A DNA stretch of 64,000 bases from Toxorhynchites rutilus septentrionalis. Its lineage: Eukaryota > Arthropoda > Insecta > Diptera > Culicidae. The position numbers were made by a program, and so were the translations under genes. The stretch is taken from NCBI RefSeq assembly GCF_029784135.1, contig NC_073745.1, positions 240,528,191-240,592,190 on the forward strand, given 5' to 3'. The notes beneath the pieces are model-generated. The model was not told the origin of the DNA. It saw only the letters and a program-made list of their open reading frames with translations, and searched no databases. This document shows, piece by piece, positions 1-10,099 of this stretch; position 1 is the first letter of the stretch, and each line of letters starts with the position of its first letter.

Positions 1-509
1 TTGTCCTCTGCGGAGAAGAACAACAGGCCCGGCAGCTGACGAAAGTCCGCTTCGACGTAGGTTTCGTCGTCCATTACCAGGCAATGCAGCTGCGTCAGCA
101 TTTCGGTGAACCGCTTCCGGGCTCGCGTTTTTCCCACCATGTTTTGCCTTTCGTCGCGGTTAGGAGCCTTCTGAACCTTGTATGTACGCAGGCCCTCCCG
201 CTGCTTGGTCCGCTGGACGAATGAACTTGACAAATTCAGCTTATTGGCGACATCCCGGACCGAACTTCTCGGATCACGTCTAAACTGCTTAACTACGCGT
301 TTGTGATCTTTTTCACTGACGGAGCATCCATTTTTACCGTTCTTCACCTTCCGGTCGTTGGTTAGGTTCTCGAAGTATCGTTTTAGTACTCTGCTGACCG
401 TGGATTGGACGATTCCCAGCATCTTACCGATGTCCCGATGTGACAACTCCGGATTCTCGAAATGAGTGCGCAGGATTAATTCACAACGCTCTTTTTCGTT
501 CGACGACAT
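1..509 (-). CDS. Tc1/mariner (DD37E-like) transposase, N-terminal part, cut by window edge
   Basis: An ORF of about 169 codons reads without a stop from an ATG at 509-507 to the left edge. It begins MSSNEKERCELILRTHFENP. It has two helix-turn-helix units: the first covers about residues 20-45 (ELSHRDIGKMLGIVQSTVSR), the second about residues 75-105 (SSVRDVANKLNLSSSFVQRT). Near residue 148 it reaches the first catalytic aspartate in MDDETYVEADF, followed by QLPG. The MDDETY...ADF...QLPG block resembles mosquito ITmD37E transposases; that family name is from memory and the second and third catalytic residues lie off the window. Unlike every other transposase remnant here it has no stop or frameshift, so it may be a young copy. 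It would act in the nucleus as a cut-and-paste transposase. Confidence 0.8.
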   Translation of the reverse strand, partial: MSSNEKERCELILRTHFENPELSHRDIGKMLGIVQSTVSRVLKRYFENLTNDRKVKNGKNGCSVSEKDHKRVVKQFRRDPRSSVRDVANKLNLSSSFVQRTKQREGLRTYKVQKAPNRDERQNMVGKTRARKRFTEMLTQLHCLVMDDETYVEADFRQLPGLLFFSAED

Positions 510-1639
510 TTTTCCAAATTTACGAAAAATTGACAGTGAAGCATGGCTAACGTGATCTATACACTCTTATCTGATTATAAGCGAAAGCTGATAATATAAT
601 TCCTAAAAAATTAAATTTCTAATTTCCCTTTAATATTCTTATGATAGTCGTGGGTTTCATCCCTTCGAGGGCGACACCCGGGGAGAACCGCTCCCTCTCG
701 CCCCCCATACACTACGCGACTGCCGACCGTGACACATGAATTGGAGAAAAGCCAGCCATTTTTGCTTCAACATTTCTCGGAATTTAATCTGTATTTCACA
801 CTTGTACACTTGGAATGGTCACTGGAAACGCGAACGGTTATTTAACAGTTTAATGGTCGACGCTTGTATGAGCAGAATTACTCGCATTCATCCAATTATC
901 AAAGTGCCTCTATAGCCATCCACCATCCACCGTCATTTATTATAACGTTTCCACCCGTTTCATATATGAAATGCGTAAGACGAATCAGCTGTTTTTGAAT
1001 AGAGCCTGTTCGCGATTACGTTACGCGGATGGTTGGATGGCGCTCCCGGCGGAGCGCGGAATCGAAAGTGAATGAGATGCTTAAATGTGGGTCAACGAGA
1101 AGGAGAACCGTCCCAATGAGCAGCGTGTGGCGTACGTGAATAACAAAAAAAAAGTGCCAGAGGTAAGAGAAGAAGTAATAAGAAGATGAAGTAATTTCGC
1201 ATTCGACCATGGGTTATAGATGGTGTGTTTATTTATTTTTTGGTTTCAAACTGCAACCATCATCAGCGCGTGTGTCCACAGAGGAGAGGGCGTGGACGTG
1301 ATTGGCATCGAAATGATGAAGCATGTTGGAGTTTTCGGCTCGTGCATAAAGGTGGTTCACCCGATTAGATAACGCGTGCGACAGAAAAAGTGCACAAAAT
1401 TAATGCTAGATGCGTATGATTTAACATTGAGCCCAATACGTGAATTTTAGGCTTAGAAGTTGTTTCACGCTTCAGCTTCGTCGTGCGACGGCACAAATTT
1501 GCTTTCGCAACGAACGCGAGTTCAACTGTTGCCGATCGTTTGAAGGCCCGTGATTAGACACATGTTTTCTCATGTTGTATCGAGTTTACGAGCCATTGGG
1601 CGAGTTTACATTGATGAATGATTTTTTTTGTATACTCAC
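510..1639. other. Non-coding stretch, no gene recognised
   Basis: It holds the upstream flank of the left-edge transposase (510-620) and AT-rich sequence with no recognisable protein. It would be intron 1 of the small secreted-protein candidate if that gene is real. A short GC-richer patch lies at 655-735. The 64-codon ORF at 1016-1210 shows no recognisable features. Confidence 0.5.
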
Positions 1640-1838
1640 TTGGATTTAACGAGTACGCTAGTTTCTTTGCAAAGTTAGCCAGCCGCACCGAGAGAATGAT
1701 CACTGGGAAACCAACGAGTTGCACCGGTAGTTCGAATAGAGGTTCTTGGGCTCGAACTGCGGTTCCGCTGAAGCTGGTACTGGACAGGAGAACCATCAAG
1801 AATATGGTTGCCGCAGGAACAATGTTCAACAGCTTCAT
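1640..1838 (-). CDS. Exon 1 of a small putative secreted protein (unrecognised)
   Basis: From the ATG at 1838-1836 the exon encodes 66 residues plus one base. It begins MKLLNIVPAATIFLMVLLSS, a typical signal peptide with a basic start and a hydrophobic core at residues 4-20. Cleavage is plausible around residue 30 (AVRA, then QEPLFELPVQ). The mature part has a short hydrophobic run (LVGFPVIILSV) and then a basic NFAKKLAYSLNP. The reading leaves the exon at a good donor, A/GTGAGTAT at 1639-1634, in phase 1; the ORF otherwise continues only to a stop near 1554. The next exon should lie at lower coordinates or beyond the left edge. The more upstream in-frame start is a TTG, so the ATG at 1838 with context ACACACC was chosen. 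The family is not recognised. Confidence 0.5.
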
Positions 1839-1955
1839 GGTGTGTATCAACAGGTTTCAATGAGCGTATCGATCACTTTCACTTCGCGAACTAGAATTGC
1901 ATATATTAATCAAACACGGAACAGCCGTTGTAGCAGGTTCACTTATTATCACTGA
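1839..1955 (-). promoter_or_regulatory. Candidate 5' UTR and initiator for the secreted-protein gene
   Basis: On the minus strand a TCAGT, the arthropod initiator pentamer, lies at 1955-1951, about 115 bases upstream of the ATG. No TATA box is evident 25-35 bases before it. The pentamer is short enough to occur by chance, so this is only a suggestion. Confidence 0.22.
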
Positions 1956-2921
1956 ATGCAATGATCTGGAACGAAGCTCGCTTACTCCAGTTGAAATACT
2001 CCCCCACTCGCTAGTACTCCGCAGAGGAGTACAAGTATGAGAATTACTCAATCCCAAGGCGCACGTCAGCATAAGTTTTTAATTTCGCGTAAGTGAATCG
2101 TCTCCTTGGAATCGTTTTCTTGCATAACGCAGACACTTTGCTGGGGTGCGCGCGCGGCTTACTTGCAAGAGTCTGATCGACGAAAATTCACGTACTCTAG
2201 GGAGGGGACAAAAAGCTATCGAACGCGATGGAAGTGCACTGTGGTTTGGCCGAGTGCTAAGCTGAGACTGAGTGGCCAGTTGGAGACCGCCGAGGAGACC
2301 CCCTATTGATTCACAAGATGTTATGTTGTGGTAACAAAAACTTCGCGGTTCGCCTGAGCAAAAACAACGGTTGAAGATTTGTTTGGCTCTCGTGCAAGTC
2401 TCTCGCCGCGCTCAGCTGTGTTTATGTTTTACAATGTTGGGCGGCGAGGGAAACTGGTTGCCGTCGTTGTAGTTTAGTAAGTCAGCAGGGCGAAGATCTG
2501 GCTGATGATCTGGTAGATCGTAAAACTCAGGGACGTATATGATGTTTTATGAGAGTATAGGATACAGAATAAGATTATAAAATGCTAAAATTCATTAAAT
2601 TTTTTGTCACGACACATACTTTATAGAGGCGATCATTTGTTAGTTTATTTCATGAGTCATATTGTAAGTTTGACACCGATATGAAAACTTATTCCATAAA
2701 TAATCTTTTTCATAAAGCAACAATGTTTGAAAAACATTTGCCATGTTTTTATAGTTTTTTTTAAAGAAGTTTTATCTCTTATCGCAAAATTTTAGTTCCA
2801 TTTTTTTCATTAGGGTGCCCATTTCCATTTTAGACTTGAATGAATGACATTTTCAAAAATTAATAACTTTTGAACTACTAAACCGAATCAGATTATCGAC
2901 ATATAAAATCAACGCAAACTA
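1956..2921. other. Non-coding stretch, nothing recognised
   Basis: No protein similarity is recognisable on either strand. GC content is moderate up to about 2500 and then becomes AT-rich towards the inverted-repeat element at 2922. It could contain upstream regulatory sequence of the minus-strand secreted-protein candidate. Confidence 0.4.
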
Positions 2922-4992
2922 GGGGAACCGTAGGTAATACGGACAGTGGGGGTAATATGCACAGGTGGTTGATTTGTATAGTTACATTTTGAAATTCTGA
3001 TTTCTGTCAATAAGAACATCTTCCACATGTTATTCTATAATATTTAAGCCGCCATATGGCAATGAATACTGATCAAAAGTGGGAAAGGGAAACAAAAACC
3101 GAAAATCATACATGATTCCGCGTGAGGATGTAATTTTAGCTGCTTCGATATTAAGCATTTTGAGTGGCTTAATATCAAAATTCAATTCGCTGACGGTTAT
3201 ATTTCGGTTTGTGAGTTAACAGAGAAGCGATATTAGGTATGAACGGAAAAGTAAATTCATTTTTGAGTAGAAAAAATTAAATTATTGAAATAATTGTAAT
3301 TGGGGTAAAACGGACAGTTGCCTGTGGGAGCGAGATGAACTGTGAAAAGTCTGTTTAATCTATTCCTAAGGAATGCCAACTAGTGGATCTGTTGAAAAGC
3401 TATGGAGTAGCATCAAGAACGCCTTTATCACAACCAGTGATGAAACCCTCGGCAAAGTACGCTGTACGCGGAGGGAGTGGATTTCAGATGAAACCTGGAG
3501 GGTGATCGATGAGCGGAGAGAAGCGAAAGCTGGCATTGAGCGAGCGCGTACCAGAGCGGCTAAGACAGACGCTCGTCAACGATACGCCGAGTTGGAGAAG
3601 GCTGTTAAGAGGGCTTGTAGACGGGACAAGAGAGCCTGGACCAACTCCCTAGCTGAAGAGGGTGAAACCGCCGCCGCCTGTATCCGCCTGTTGTACGACA
3701 TTTCTCGCCGCCTTAGTGGTGTTAGGATGAATACGAAGATGGCGCTAAAAGATAGAACTGGTCAGTTATTGACAGACCGTACAGACCAGCTTAAACGATG
3801 GGCTGAACACTTTGAGCAACACTTTCGAGTCTCAAATGCCGGTAACCAAGAAAACCAGCAGCGCTTAGCACCCGTAGTTCGTCGCATTAATCGCGTAAAC
3901 TCCGATGCGATGTCTGAAATTGAAGTGGTAATCAAGAATATGAAGTCCAGTAGAGCGCCAGGAATAGACTGTATTTCAGCCGAGATGCTCAAAGCTGACA
4001 CAGCCTTGTCAGCCCAAATGATGCATCGGCTATTTAGCAATATATGGGAAACCGCAACTTATCCGGTGGACTGGATGCCGGGCGTTTTGGTTAAAGTCCC
4101 TAAGAAAGGAGATCCAATTGAATGCGGGAACTGGCGCGGCATCACGCTGCTTTGTGTTACTCTCGAAGTACTCTGCCTTTGCAGGTCTACGAAATATCTG
4201 GCGCTCAAACCAGATCACTCTACATACAAAAACCCGAATCTTTAATTCGAACGTTAAATCCGTACTGCTGTACGCCTGCGAAACGTGGTGCGTCTTGACG
4301 GAGACAACGCAAAAACTGCAGGTTTTTGTTAATCGTTGCCTGCGATATATAATTCGAGCATGATGGACATCCAATGTGGAACTCCATCGATGTCATCAGC
4401 GCCCGATAGCTACAGAAATTCGCGAACGTAAGTGGAAGTGGATCGGACACACCTTGAGGAGAGGAGCAAACGAGATCTGCAGAGAGACCCTCGACTGGAA
4501 TCCACAAGGACAGCGCAGAAGTGGCAGACCCAGAGGCTCGTGGCGGCGTAGCCTTACCAATGACATCCAAACTGTTGATGCCAATCTTACCTGGCGGCAA
4601 GTGAAAGCCATGGCAGATGACCGTCGACAGTGGAGACTTCTGACATCGTCCCTTCGTTCTGCCCAACAGGCAGACACGGATCAATAAGTAAGTAAGTAAG
4701 GAATGCCCTGCGTCTTTGAATGGAAAGCAAATCCCCAAATGTGGACTGTTTAGAAGCTGACTGGATCCAAAAGCAAAATAGTTGAGGGTCTGTCCGTTTA
4801 TACTGCTGAAAATCACGATATCACTTCTAGGTGGATTAATTAGATTTTTTCATCATTTAACGAACATTTGTGATGAGTTCAGACCTTGGTTGAATAAAAT
4901 TATTCCTCTCGCGATCGATAAACCTTTACGCTTCATATATTACTAGTTCCAACCTGTCCATATTATCCCCACTACATGTCCATTATACCCGC
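2922..4992. mobile_element. Inverted-repeat (MITE-like) element interrupted by a LINE
   Basis: The left end around 2928-2960 reads GGTAATACGGACAGTGG and then GGTAATATGCACAGG. The reverse complement of 4953-4992 reads GGTATAATGGACATG and then GGATAATATGGACAGG. A further related word, GGGGTAAAACGGACAG, lies at 3301-3316. This gives imperfect terminal inverted repeats of about 35 bp around a non-coding core. Without the LINE at 3378-4696 the element would be about 0.75 kb. No transposase is visible, so it looks non-autonomous; its superfamily is not assigned. Confidence 0.5.
3378..4696 (+). mobile_element. Truncated, internally deleted non-LTR retrotransposon (RTE-like)
   Basis: A reading frame from about 3378 to 4245 encodes the linker and first reverse-transcriptase blocks, including SSRAPGIDCISAEMLK, then LVKVPKKGDP and CGNWRGITLLCVT. 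Immediately after LLCVT the sequence jumps to a region normally found after the RT catalytic motif (NIWRSNQITLHTKTRIFNSN, then SVLLYACETW). The rest of the RT, including the YADD-type box, is therefore deleted. The C-terminal part continues in another frame (4376-4687) with RKWKWIGHTLRR, WNPQGQRRSGRPRGSW and DRRQW, typical of RTE and related LINEs. The 3' end is a short TAAG microsatellite. The 11-base direct repeat TAAGGAATGCC at 3367-3377 and 4697-4707 is the target-site duplication. The copy is dead. Confidence 0.85.
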
Positions 4993-5345
4993 ATCGAAAA
5001 TTTTTTTGTACTTTTCGGTCTGTTTTAATTTTAGTAAAAAACATTGAAAAACACTTTTCTGTAAAATGTTTGGCCAAATAGGTAGAAAAACAGTATATTG
5101 AATTACAAGAAACTGCATCAAAGTTTTGGGAAACATGAGTTTCCAAAGATCGTTTGGTGCCAGGTCTGAACTATATGGTGGATGCATTAAAACATCCCAA
5201 TAAAGCTCTCAGAACTGTGTGGCTTTACGTTGTCCTGATGGAACAAAACACCTCTTCTGTTGGCCATTTCTGAACGTTTCTGGTGATCGCTAGCTTCAAA
5301 CGGTCTATTTGTTGACAGTAGAGATCATAATTTAGTGTATTGCAC
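4950..5345 (-). pseudogene. Mariner transposase relic, C-terminal part
   Basis: Read on the minus strand in several frames, the stretch encodes fragments in the order expected of a mariner transposase: DLYCQQIDRLK, then a decayed copy of the HQDNARPHTS block, then HPPYSSDLAPND carrying the third-aspartate region. Frame changes and stops interrupt it and the N-terminal half is absent. Its lower end touches the inverted repeat at 4953-4992. Confidence 0.65.
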
Positions 5346-5870
5346 TGAGAAAAAAATTTTTAAAAAAATTAGAAAAAAAAATAAAAAATAAATTTAAAGA
5401 ATTAAAAAAAAAGAAAATAAATTAAATTGCACGTATTTTACTGTTGCAGTATCGGCACTATAAACATCAATCAGAATTTCAGTGGTCTGGCTTGCATTTT
5501 CGTATTTTTAAAATAAAAAGTGTAAAATGTACCGAATTGGAAATGTCGATTATCTGAATCGGTCCATTTTTTTTAAAGTCACTTTCAATTTTTTTTAAAA
5601 TCACTCCCAAAAAAGAGGAAAATCACTTTTTCGGACCGTCGGTTAACTTTGAAAAATCATAACCCAAAAACGAAAAATAAACACCTCTCTGATATTTGGA
5701 TATGTTTTGTTCAAAACCTTTCAAGCTTTCAAGGAAAAATTATTTAAAAATTATTTGAAAAATCGAAAATAAAAAATGTCCCAGAGTGTCGATTTTTGAC
5801 CATTTTGACGTTGGATTACGCCTTTCGGGAACGTATTGGGGTACAAATTGAAAATCGAAAATAGAGCACA
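5346..5870. other. AT-rich non-coding DNA
   Basis: A very A-rich low-complexity block occupies 5346-5430, followed by AT-rich sequence with no recognisable gene. Nothing functional can be supported. Confidence 0.5.
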
Positions 5871-7518
5871 TCGTGAAACTTGTCCAATTTCAATCGCTTA
5901 CTGCTCAATCATTTTATGATGGATTGATAAAATTTTTGCGTCAATCGATTTCGGTACTTCATAACAATTTTGACGAAGGACTACGTCTTTCATTTCACTC
6001 AGTTATAATTGAACCGCGATTGGAGCGTGTTGTCGCTTTTGTTGTGAAGCTAACTTCGTTCATCATGAAAGTGCTCATGAACGGTGTCACCAAGAGCCTG
6101 TTTGTGCACTTTAGGTCAGAAGGGAATCCATCAGGAGGAGAGTGATGTCACTGAAAAGGCTACCAAGAAAGTAACAGCATCGAAAATTAGTTACGCTTGA
6201 GGCATCGAAGCAACCGCCACACACACATACATACACACGTGCAATTCATTTCGTTTGGTAGCTGTCGAGCAATCGAGAAGAATCCGGAAAGATGTCATCG
6301 TTGCTGCAAAATAATCTGCCAGTTCCCCTTGGAATTGAAACTTACATTCAAGCGAAAGAGTTTATTTTTATGTTTTCTATTCATATAATGATGCGACCAA
6401 ATACATTTTGTTTTTTCAATCAAATGCAATTAGCAGGAAAGCTTCCAGAGATTATTTTCCCCATCAATAGAATATTTTCGTATCCAATATTGGATGCATA
6501 AAACCTTGTACCTCCAACGTAACGCTCTCGTTTTGGAAGTCCCCCAAATATTCATTTATTCATTGATTCAGAATGGATTTAGATTCAACTTCGAACAAAT
6601 GATCACTGAATCAACGATAGTCCTACGTCAACCTTGTGGTTATACCACAGATATAACCCACTTCCTGTTTTTTTGACGTAGAACTACGTCTTTCATTAAG
6701 GGTGCCAAATCAGAAAACAGGTCACGTTTTTATGAAATAAAGTTAACGTTAATAACTATTTTTGCCGCGATCGGATTTTGGCAACTTATATACCAAAAGA
6801 AACGGAAATTCCCTAAGATTTGTTTGATATGCTACACATTACAATCCTATAGTCTGTATATGGTTTAAATTGAAGAAAATTGGAAGCATTCCCATTTCCA
6901 TACATCTGTTTTGCCCATTTGTGTGCTTTCCCGAACAGAGCTATCAATAACGAGCAACTTATCGACAAGCAACGAAGGGGAAATCGTAAGATGTAAAGTC
7001 TCCGTTAACAAAGGAAAAGAAGAAGAACGGAGGGGAATATTTGCCTTAAGTATAAACAGTGGATCACGCTGAGGCAAACATTCATTCTTCGTGAGGAAAT
7101 CGACTGAACAACATCGTTGCTGGGTGAGCTGTACGGCGAGGGATCGAATGCCTTTCTCAAGGCAATGGGGGTGGAGGAGTAATATAACGGATAAAGTAAA
7201 ACTTTCCAAGAACCTTTTTGAAGGATAGAGACGAATGAACTGAAGAAGTTTAAAGTCTCAAGCAAGGAAGGAAGGCAAACTTTCAGTATCGTTCTGTATT
7301 CAAAGCAATGAATATCGCTTGCTCTTCATTGTTTTGCATCATCACATGTCTTCGTTTCGGATTGAGCTGTAGACGCGACCAAATTACTCACTCGCTGATG
7401 TCTCTGGCATTGCAATCATTGCATCAAACTGACGCCATTGCATTAAGGTTCTGAGCTACACAATTGTGTGAGGAATCATCAAGCTAGGCTATCGTCAGCT
7501 CACCATGGAAATAAATGT

Positions 7519-7598
7519 TCTGGAATTTTGTCAGCGATTTGGTTTCGCATGACGGTAGGAAAACTCTCTCCACAAAGGATGACAGCTAAGCTAATCTA
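7519..7598 (+). repeat. Diverged direct repeat, copy 1
   Basis: It shares TCTGGAATTTTGT, GATTTGGTTTCG and AAAACTnTCTCCAC in the same order and spacing with 8172-8253. The two copies are about 0.65 kb apart. No coding capacity is apparent. Confidence 0.5.
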
Positions 7599-8171
7599 GA
7601 CTGGCAATATTAACAGAAAGGGCTTCTGTTGAGAAGAGCGCAAATCGGAGATAAGTGTGTGTATATTTAGTTGCTTCAAGCTATCGTATATGGATATTTG
7701 TATGCGTACGCGCGTGCTTCATAACCCTTACGTAAAAATAGTGCATTTTCGCTACGCTGAAACCCCATTTTTGTATCTGCTCTCGTGTGCATTGGCCCTG
7801 TAACAATGCAACAATCGCCTAATTTTTTATGCTATGATTGACGATTGTTTGGTGTTGCAAATTATGCAGTAGTAATGATAAATATAAACAAGGAGGGAAG
7901 ATAGCGGGATGGAAATATCTACGAATCTCTGCTGAGGCAAATATTCAGCCTTTTTCCAAGCAGTTAACATTGTTCGTTTTCTGTCATCAATGCGTTGAAC
8001 TGACGCTATTAATTTATTTAGGCTCGCGTGCCAGTCGCAAAACTGCTTTCAACTAGGATTGCATTTGCGGTAATTTTGATCATAATGAAGCAGTGCTACT
8101 CTTTTCGTGGTTGTTGAAATTAACAGATAGAGTTTATTTCGTTCATTTAGTCACCAAGAAAGTAAATATCG

Positions 8172-8253
8172 CTCTGGAATTTTGTATGTGATTTGGTTTC
8201 GTTTCCCAGTAGCAAAACTTTCTCCACTAATGATGACTGCTGCGCTAATCTGC
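8172..8253 (+). repeat. Diverged direct repeat, copy 2
   Basis: Same-orientation partner of 7519-7598, with the words TCTGGAATTTTGT, GATTTGGTTTCG and AAAACTTTCTCCAC in order. It lies just upstream of the mariner insertion. Confidence 0.5.
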
Positions 8254-8492
8254 GAGCACAAGAATGAATCATCAAACAATTATCGCCAAATGATTCTATA
8301 ATACAAAAAACATTTTAAGGCGACCAAACTGGTAGAATAGTTATTTCAAAATTTTCGTTGCATTATAAAATAATATCCGCAGTTATAAGCAAGTGACTTA
8401 AATTAAACCACAGCGTAGTTCTACGTCAACAATGGGGTCGTGTCTTGAACACAACCTCCAATATTTTTTTTTATATTGAAGAAAATAATATA

Positions 8493-9490
8493 TTAGGCTG
8501 TCAAAAAAGTCCTGCGGTATTTCCGCGAGGTGTCGTTGTAAGCGCGTAGTTCTAGTTGTATTCATTGCATCGAGTCATACTATAGCTTGATGGAAAGGTA
8601 TTTTTGCGCGCTATAATATAGTCCTTGACTTGTCCTTGTGAACTTGTGTAGAGGTCGTCGAAGATGCGCCACGCTCCGGAAGGCCTGTCGTCGAAAATTG
8701 CGACAAAATCGCTGAATTAGCCGAGAAAGACCGGCATAGTAGCAGCCGTAGCATCGGCCAAGAGCTGGGGATAAGTCATCAAACCGTTATTAACCATTTG
8801 AAGAAGCGTGGATTCACAAAGAAGCTCGATGTATCGGTGCCACACACGTTGACGCAAAAAAACATCTTTGACCGTATCGACGCATGTGAATCGCTGCTGA
8901 ATAGCAACAAAATCGACCCGTTTCTGAAGCGGATGGTGCCTGGCGATGAAAAGTGGGTCACTTACGACAACGTGAAGCGCAAACGGCTCAGACGGTGGCC
9001 AAGCCCTCATTAACGGCCAGGAAGGTTCTGCTGTGTATTTGGTGGGATTGTCAAGGAATAATCTATTATGAGCTACTTCCCTATGGCCAAACGCTCAATT
9101 CGGACCTGTACTGCCAACAACTGGACCGCTTGAAGGTAGCACTCATGAAGAAGAGGCCATCTTTGATAAACAGAGGCCGCATTGTCTTCCATCAGGACAA
9201 CGCCAGGCCACACACTTCTTTGGTGACGCGCCAGAAGCTCCGGGAGCTCGGATGGGAGGTTTTTTTGCATCCGCCGTATAGTCCGGACCTTGCACCAAGT
9301 GATTACCACCTGTTTTTGTCCATGGCGAACGAGCTAGGTAGTCAGAAGTTAGCCACAAAAGAGGCCTTGTGAAAATTGGCTATCCGAGTTTTTTGCCAAT
9401 AAGGAAGCGAGCTTCTATAACAGGGGTATTATGAAGTTGGCATCTCGTTGGGAACAAGTCATCGAACAAAACGGCGCATATTTGACTTAA
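8493..9490 (+). mobile_element. Mariner element with frameshifted transposase
   Basis: The left end TTAGGCTGTCAAAAAAGTCC follows a TA at 8491-8492 and is a typical mariner terminal repeat. The transposase is readable in pieces. From about 8648 come EVVEDAPRSGRPVVENCDKI, then a helix-turn-helix (RSIGQELGISHQTVINHLKK) and GDEKWVTYDNVKRK with the first catalytic D. After a frameshift near 9000, HQDNARPHTSL and HPPYSPDLAPSDYHLF supply the second and third D (D34D spacing). The frame ends at 9372 and decays to about 9490. No matching right terminal repeat is seen, so the copy is truncated or degraded and cannot be autonomous. Confidence 0.88.
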
Positions 9491-10044
9491 AACAGATGAT
9501 TGAAATAACATGTTTTTACTGACGATCTGATTATTAAGTGTCTTATATTCTATTGGTGATTTTTCTCTTTATTTTATACATATCACAGGAGGCATCTCGT
9601 CTAGGATCACAGAGAACGGTTTTCATCATATCTCGTTCACTTCGGTATATACCATCTGATACGCACCATCCAACTACTGTTTACCATCCTTCTGTCATCA
9701 TCACTCGGTAAACACTGGTGGAGTGAACAAACAATAATCTACAACAAAACAATACCCAACAACCAAACAAAACGGCCGTTTTCAGGGCCACCAAATCATT
9801 ATCAAAGAGTTTAACAATGTAAAGCTTCAAACATATCCAAAATCAACAGATAGCCTAACGGAATCCTACGTCAACTATGCGGTCGTGTCTCGGACTCGAC
9901 TCGCCAGTGACTTTTTTTTAGTTGACAGTAGATCTCGACGTTTCAAGCAATTTTAAGACTTTTGGCATCAATTTTTTTTTCGAAAACCCCGATTTTCTTT
10001 ATTTCCCCCTTGGGTGATTTTTCGATTTTCAAAAAACTTAAACT
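9491..10044. other. Non-coding spacer with repeat motif
   Basis: No gene is seen. TCCTACGTCAACTATGCGG at 9864-9882 followed by TCGTGTCTCGGACTCG is another copy of the recurrent CTACGTCAAC motif noted at 6625 and 8419. The rest is AT-rich. Confidence 0.4.
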
Positions 10045-10099
10045 TTGACCGCTTTGTGCCACTCTCCCTTAAATCCTAGTGTACACTTATGCCATAATC

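Larger units (their letters stand above)
5871..8490. repeat. Interspersed-repeat-rich non-coding region
   Basis: No coding gene is recognised. Three signs suggest stacked non-autonomous repeats. A block at 6618-6690 contains CCTACGTCAACCTTG, then a GACGTAGAACTACGTC palindrome. A related TTCTACGTCAACAATG lies at 8417-8432. Diverged direct copies occur at 7519-7598 and 8172-8253. A short CA-rich microsatellite lies at 6218-6242. ORFs of 60-114 codons in the region have no recognisable domains. Confidence 0.45.

Noticed and set aside
3373..3378. ATG at 3373 as the start of a 290-codon gene
   Set aside because: The ATG lies in the target-site duplication upstream of the LINE, so it is not a native start; the reading is a 5'-truncated retrotransposon.
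5346..5430. A-rich tract as a retrotransposon poly(A) tail
   Set aside because: No LINE or SINE body precedes it and no target-site duplication could be found around it.
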